Assembly (NCBI GenBank): GCA_038380795.1
Contig: CM076266.1
Coordinates: forward strand, 47,514,425 to 47,578,424
Direction: 5' to 3'
From: Pyrocephalus nanus
Taxonomy: Eukaryota > Chordata > Aves > Passeriformes > Tyrannidae
DNA: 64,000 nt
Position 1 is the stretch's first letter. Every line of letters begins with the position of its first letter. Positions 60,801 through 64,000 of this stretch are shown here, piece after piece. A program made the translations under genes and the position numbers. The notes beneath the pieces are model-generated. The model was given only the letters and a program-made list of their open reading frames with translations. It did no database searches and was not told the origin of the DNA.

Positions 60801-63592
60801 AAACTGTATTAAACTATCAAGAAATAGAGTCCCAAATATTATTCCTTCTATGATATCCTGTCTAAAAGATTTTTTTCAGCCATCTGTTTGGCCATACAAT
60901 CAATTCAAACCATCTGGAAGGCACCAGTTTGCAGACCTTTGAGAGAGTTTCTAGATCATATTGACTTGACATGATTCATGAAAACATCTTTTCAGTCACT
61001 CATACCCTGGCACAAAATTAACCTAATCTCTGAAAATAAGACCAAATTTATGGATAACCAAGTGCATTCACAGCCCCTATGAGGAGCAAAGATTAGGGAA
61101 GAGGGCTGTACTGTGACACATACAAAACACACCAGGGCGATGGATAACCAAGTGCTCAGTCAACCCTCAAGAAACATGGAATCCTCCCCTTCTGGCCTGC
61201 AAATTCTTTCTCTCTCTGGGGAGAGTAACTACAGAGAGCAGATGGTGCATAGGCTCCTGGATGTTTTACTGAACTCTGAATTTGTTCTCAAATTTTATAT
61301 CTAAACATCCCCACTCAGATCTTCTGTTTCACATCCAAACCCCTTATCTGAAGAAATTTTCCCTCTTGGCATTTTTCATGCAGTGATGGAAAGCACCTTT
61401 GTCAGCTATAGCTCTCTTCCACCACCGCATAGATCTCTGTGGCCTCAGCCTCCTGCGTCTCTATGGCAGGTGCCTCCAAATGCTCCTTCCCTGGCATACT
61501 CCTGGATCAGCCTCCACCAGCTAAGCTCTCAGGCAACAGTTTTGAATACAGCACACCCCAAGGGAAAAGTGTTCCCAGAAGGTTGCTCTCTGCCTCATAA
61601 TCAAGATGAAGGCTTTGGAAGATAAATTCTCTGACGCAGCTCCAAAGTGGAAAGGTCATTTCCCAGAAGGCTGGGTATCTAGAGGTGCTGACACAGAGAA
61701 TAAATCTAATCTCTAGTTTTAACAGTTCCCCCAAATAGCTACAGTGGTTTTATTTTGAACTTTCCACAACCATAGTACAATGTCAACTGAAGAGTTTTAG
61801 ATCTTTTCCCATATGTTCAGATTACGTGTATGAAATACCTGGGACTGATATACCATAGCCTCTGCAGTACCTCAGCCACTGAAAAATTAAAAACATTATT
61901 AAATTTATTTATAAACTTCAAAAATGTACAAACTTTAATAAGTTTGAGGGGCTTATTTAGTTCTATTTAAATGCAGATTGCCAAAATTTTTACTTGCACC
62001 CTTAACCATGAACAGATCACAGTGAATACCTTGAGAAAGACTTTGGTTTCACTCAAAACTTTGTAAGGAAAAACTACACAGCAAAACTGCCTACAAACCC
62101 TATATCAGCTACTCTATATGGAGTAAGAAGTGTTCAACAAACCATCTAAAGGAAATTAATTCTTCTAGATTATTTCAAGGTAACTCACCAAAAGAGGAAG
62201 AAATAACAGCAACAACAGAGAGATGAGTCTTGTTCTGATCTATGTCTCATTGCATCCAAAGAATATGTCACTGGGGAAACTATTGCACTAAATGGAATAC
62301 CGCTCAACTTCTTTATTTTTAGAGCATTCTGAGTAATGTCATTTGGTAAGAACACCTATGACATGGCTCTAAGAAATGTGTTTAAGTGTTTTGTTGGGAC
62401 CCAAAAGAGGATTACTACATGAAGCACAGGAGATGTTTGTCTATAGTCAGGATTATGCTGAAGATGTTTCACAGAGACTCACATGGTAGAAGCAGCTAGT
62501 TGGCCTCACATGGTATCCTTACTCAGAGAAGATCTTTGGAATGAGACATCTCTGCTGCAGCCCCTTACCATTCACACAGCTCCAGACAGACATATAAACA
62601 GATGCTTTGATAGGAAATAATTTTAAAAGTCTCCCTTTTGAAATTTAGCTTCAAGGAGGAAGCTTTAGTTTAGATAGCTCTAAGGTTAGAAAATTACTAA
62701 GTCTTGAGAGCTAAGATGCATCATTTTGTTGCAATTTAGGATGCAGTTAATGTTGATAAATTTAAAATTTATAATGGACTAGGTGTTGATATTTTTAGGA
62801 AATACTTGCTGATTGTTCAAATGACTAATGAATCATGCAGCTACAGTTGATACTTAAATTGCAGGACCAAAACTAACTGGTTGATCTGATGGTCTTAAAT
62901 GTATATTAAGTCAGTCATCTAAAATGTTCAGCAACTTCTAATATTGTTATTGGGATCTGCAGACCTTGTCACATATTACTTACAACAAGTAAGAAAAGTT
63001 CTTTGTGGAATAGCCAAATATTCTCAACCTACAAAATGGGCAAAGGTATACAGAGATAGTGGTTATTTATGGGGCACTGAACAAAAAATTCTTAAACAAG
63101 GATTTTCTTTTGGTTTTACTGCCAGCTCTCTTATTGATTCCTACTGTGTTTACCTCATGAAACCCATTATCACTTTTCTGTCAGAAGGCTTAGAAAGGCT
63201 CATTTAAAGCAGGAATTACAGTTGCAATTAGCCTGCTGATTATACTGAGCAGAGACCTGAACAAACCAGGAGCAGCTCCACCCTAATCTCAGTTCTCCTG
63301 CTGTAATAGAAGGCTTAACTTCGTTCATAAAATCTTATGTGTATGAGGGAGTCAGAAACCTTTTGTTGTAATTAAACAAGATAAGTTTCACAGACAGCTT
63401 GCTAATCAAGCGTCAGTAAAAAATAATTGCAGACATCTTGCTAAACAAACAAGTATCAGTATCGGTGGAATTTACAACTGATAAGAAGTACAGCTTTCAT
63501 CTCTGACAAATCCCAGATGACCACTTAGAAACGACCCACGAACTCAAGCCACAACGTGGATTTACATTCAAAACCCGGGACTTGAAAATGGG

Positions 63593-63670
63593 ACATTTAG
63601 TACATTTTGATGTGTGTCTCAGGTCACTTGTACATTTAGTACATTTTGATGTGTGTCACTTGTCCCTCAG
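63593..63670. repeat. 39-bp tandem duplication within LTR
   Basis: Two adjacent 39-bp units share an identical first 26 bases (acatttagtacattttgatg plus tgtgtc), then diverge in a permuted tcagg/cacttgt tail. Tandem duplications in U3 are common in retroviral LTRs and often alter enhancer strength. Confidence 0.75.
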
Positions 63671-63708
63671 GCCACCCAGCGCTGTCTTTGCTTTATTATC
63701 GCTTGCTT

Positions 63709-63714
63709 AATAAA
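63709..63714 (+). terminator. Poly(A) signal in LTR
   Basis: AATAAA located 56 bp before the LTR 3' end, the position expected of the R region. Confidence 0.6.
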
Positions 63715-63770
63715 TTTATCAATGTTTAATTGGAATTGAGTTGTCTAAATTCTTATACTAATTTATAACA

Positions 63771-64000
63771 CTGCTAATCTCCTCTCTGCTCTCCTACAGC
63801 CAAAACCTTCCAGCAGTATTTCCATGGTTCTCCTGCCAATGGATTCTTTCTGCCCTTATAAATACCTGTTGAAAAAATGTTTTTTGCCCTTTCGTTTTAA
63901 ATTACTGCACCATCTGGCCTTCTTGGCTTTGCTGGAAGTCTTATTTCTTTGTTTTGGTATGTTCTGCTTCTATTGTTCAACTAGGAGATTTGGTTTCTGT
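63771..64000. other. Non-coding flank, nothing recognised
   Basis: Short AT-rich stretch after the LTR to the end of the window. Confidence 0.5.

Larger units (their letters stand above)
52505..63363. other. Non-coding AT-rich DNA
   Basis: Nearly 11 kb in which I recognise no CR1 end and no gene. Simple repeats are at 52641-52655, 53209-53241 and 57854-57872; a 16-bp direct repeat recurs at 61050 and 61140. A possible exon flanked by splice signals is at 59092-59367 and an 87-codon plus-strand frame at 62944-63207; both are discussed as findings only. Confidence 0.5.
63364..63770 (+). mobile_element. Probable solo LTR of an endogenous retrovirus
   Basis: About 407 bp starting TGTTGTAATTA and ending TAATTTATAACA, so the two ends are imperfect inverted repeats (TGTTRTAA...) with the canonical TG...CA. 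A poly(A) signal AATAAA is at 63709-63714, in a T-rich context (gctttattatcgcttgctt), followed by a short U5-like part. A 39-bp tandem duplication lies inside (63593-63670). No target-site duplication is visible next to these ends (ccttt on the left, ctgct on the right), so it may be old, or the ends may be slightly misplaced. No polypurine tract or primer-binding site adjoins it, which favours a solo LTR. Confidence 0.65.

Noticed and set aside
1..64000. CRISPR arrays, operons, tRNA or rRNA genes
   Set aside because: No regularly spaced direct repeats, no co-directional ORF clusters, and no convincing tRNA or rRNA sequence were seen. The repeat content is avian nuclear.

Overview
The window looks like nuclear DNA from a bird: AT-rich, CpG-poor and almost entirely non-coding. 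The main evidence is repeated fragments of the CR1 LINE. Several keep the diagnostic CR1 3' terminus, in which a 'ggt/aag-gtc(c/t)-cttccaacc' segment is followed by short 'attctatgatt' repeats and there is no poly(A) tail. LTRs of endogenous retroviruses lie among them. There is no sign of bacterial, plasmid or phage organisation, no rRNA or convincing tRNA gene, and no recognisable multi-exon gene. It reads best as a gene desert or a very long intron.

Layout. 1-12.45 kb is unique-looking sequence with simple repeats and one candidate coding exon on the minus strand (8722-8894). 12.45-14.9 kb holds a 1.4-kb CR1 copy with a decayed reverse transcriptase, then a second CR1 3' end. 15-24.3 kb is mostly unique sequence, with a possible old minus-strand CR1 at about 16.9-17.3 kb and a 133-codon minus-strand open frame at 22.9-23.3 kb. 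24.3-25.3 kb is a CR1 with an internal deletion. 26.77-27.22 kb is an LTR-like promoter block with a TATA box and a poly(A) signal. 27.7-34.3 kb contains three more plus-strand CR1 fragments. 35-40 kb is unique sequence with one long minus-strand open frame. 40.15-40.62 kb is a solo LTR on the minus strand, bounded by a perfect 6-bp target duplication and carrying a G-quadruplex-type run. 41.3-42.9 kb holds three short CR1 pieces in both orientations. 43-63 kb is mostly unique AT-rich DNA with one short CR1 end at 52.4 kb. 63.36-63.77 kb is another LTR.

Nothing here forms an operon or pathway. The supportable content is a record of retroelement insertions, plus a few weak exon or ORF candidates that need homology or RNA evidence. 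I found no convincing new biological system. The best leads are the spliced-exon candidate at 8.7-8.9 kb, the 133-codon frame at 23 kb, and the promoter-bearing LTRs.
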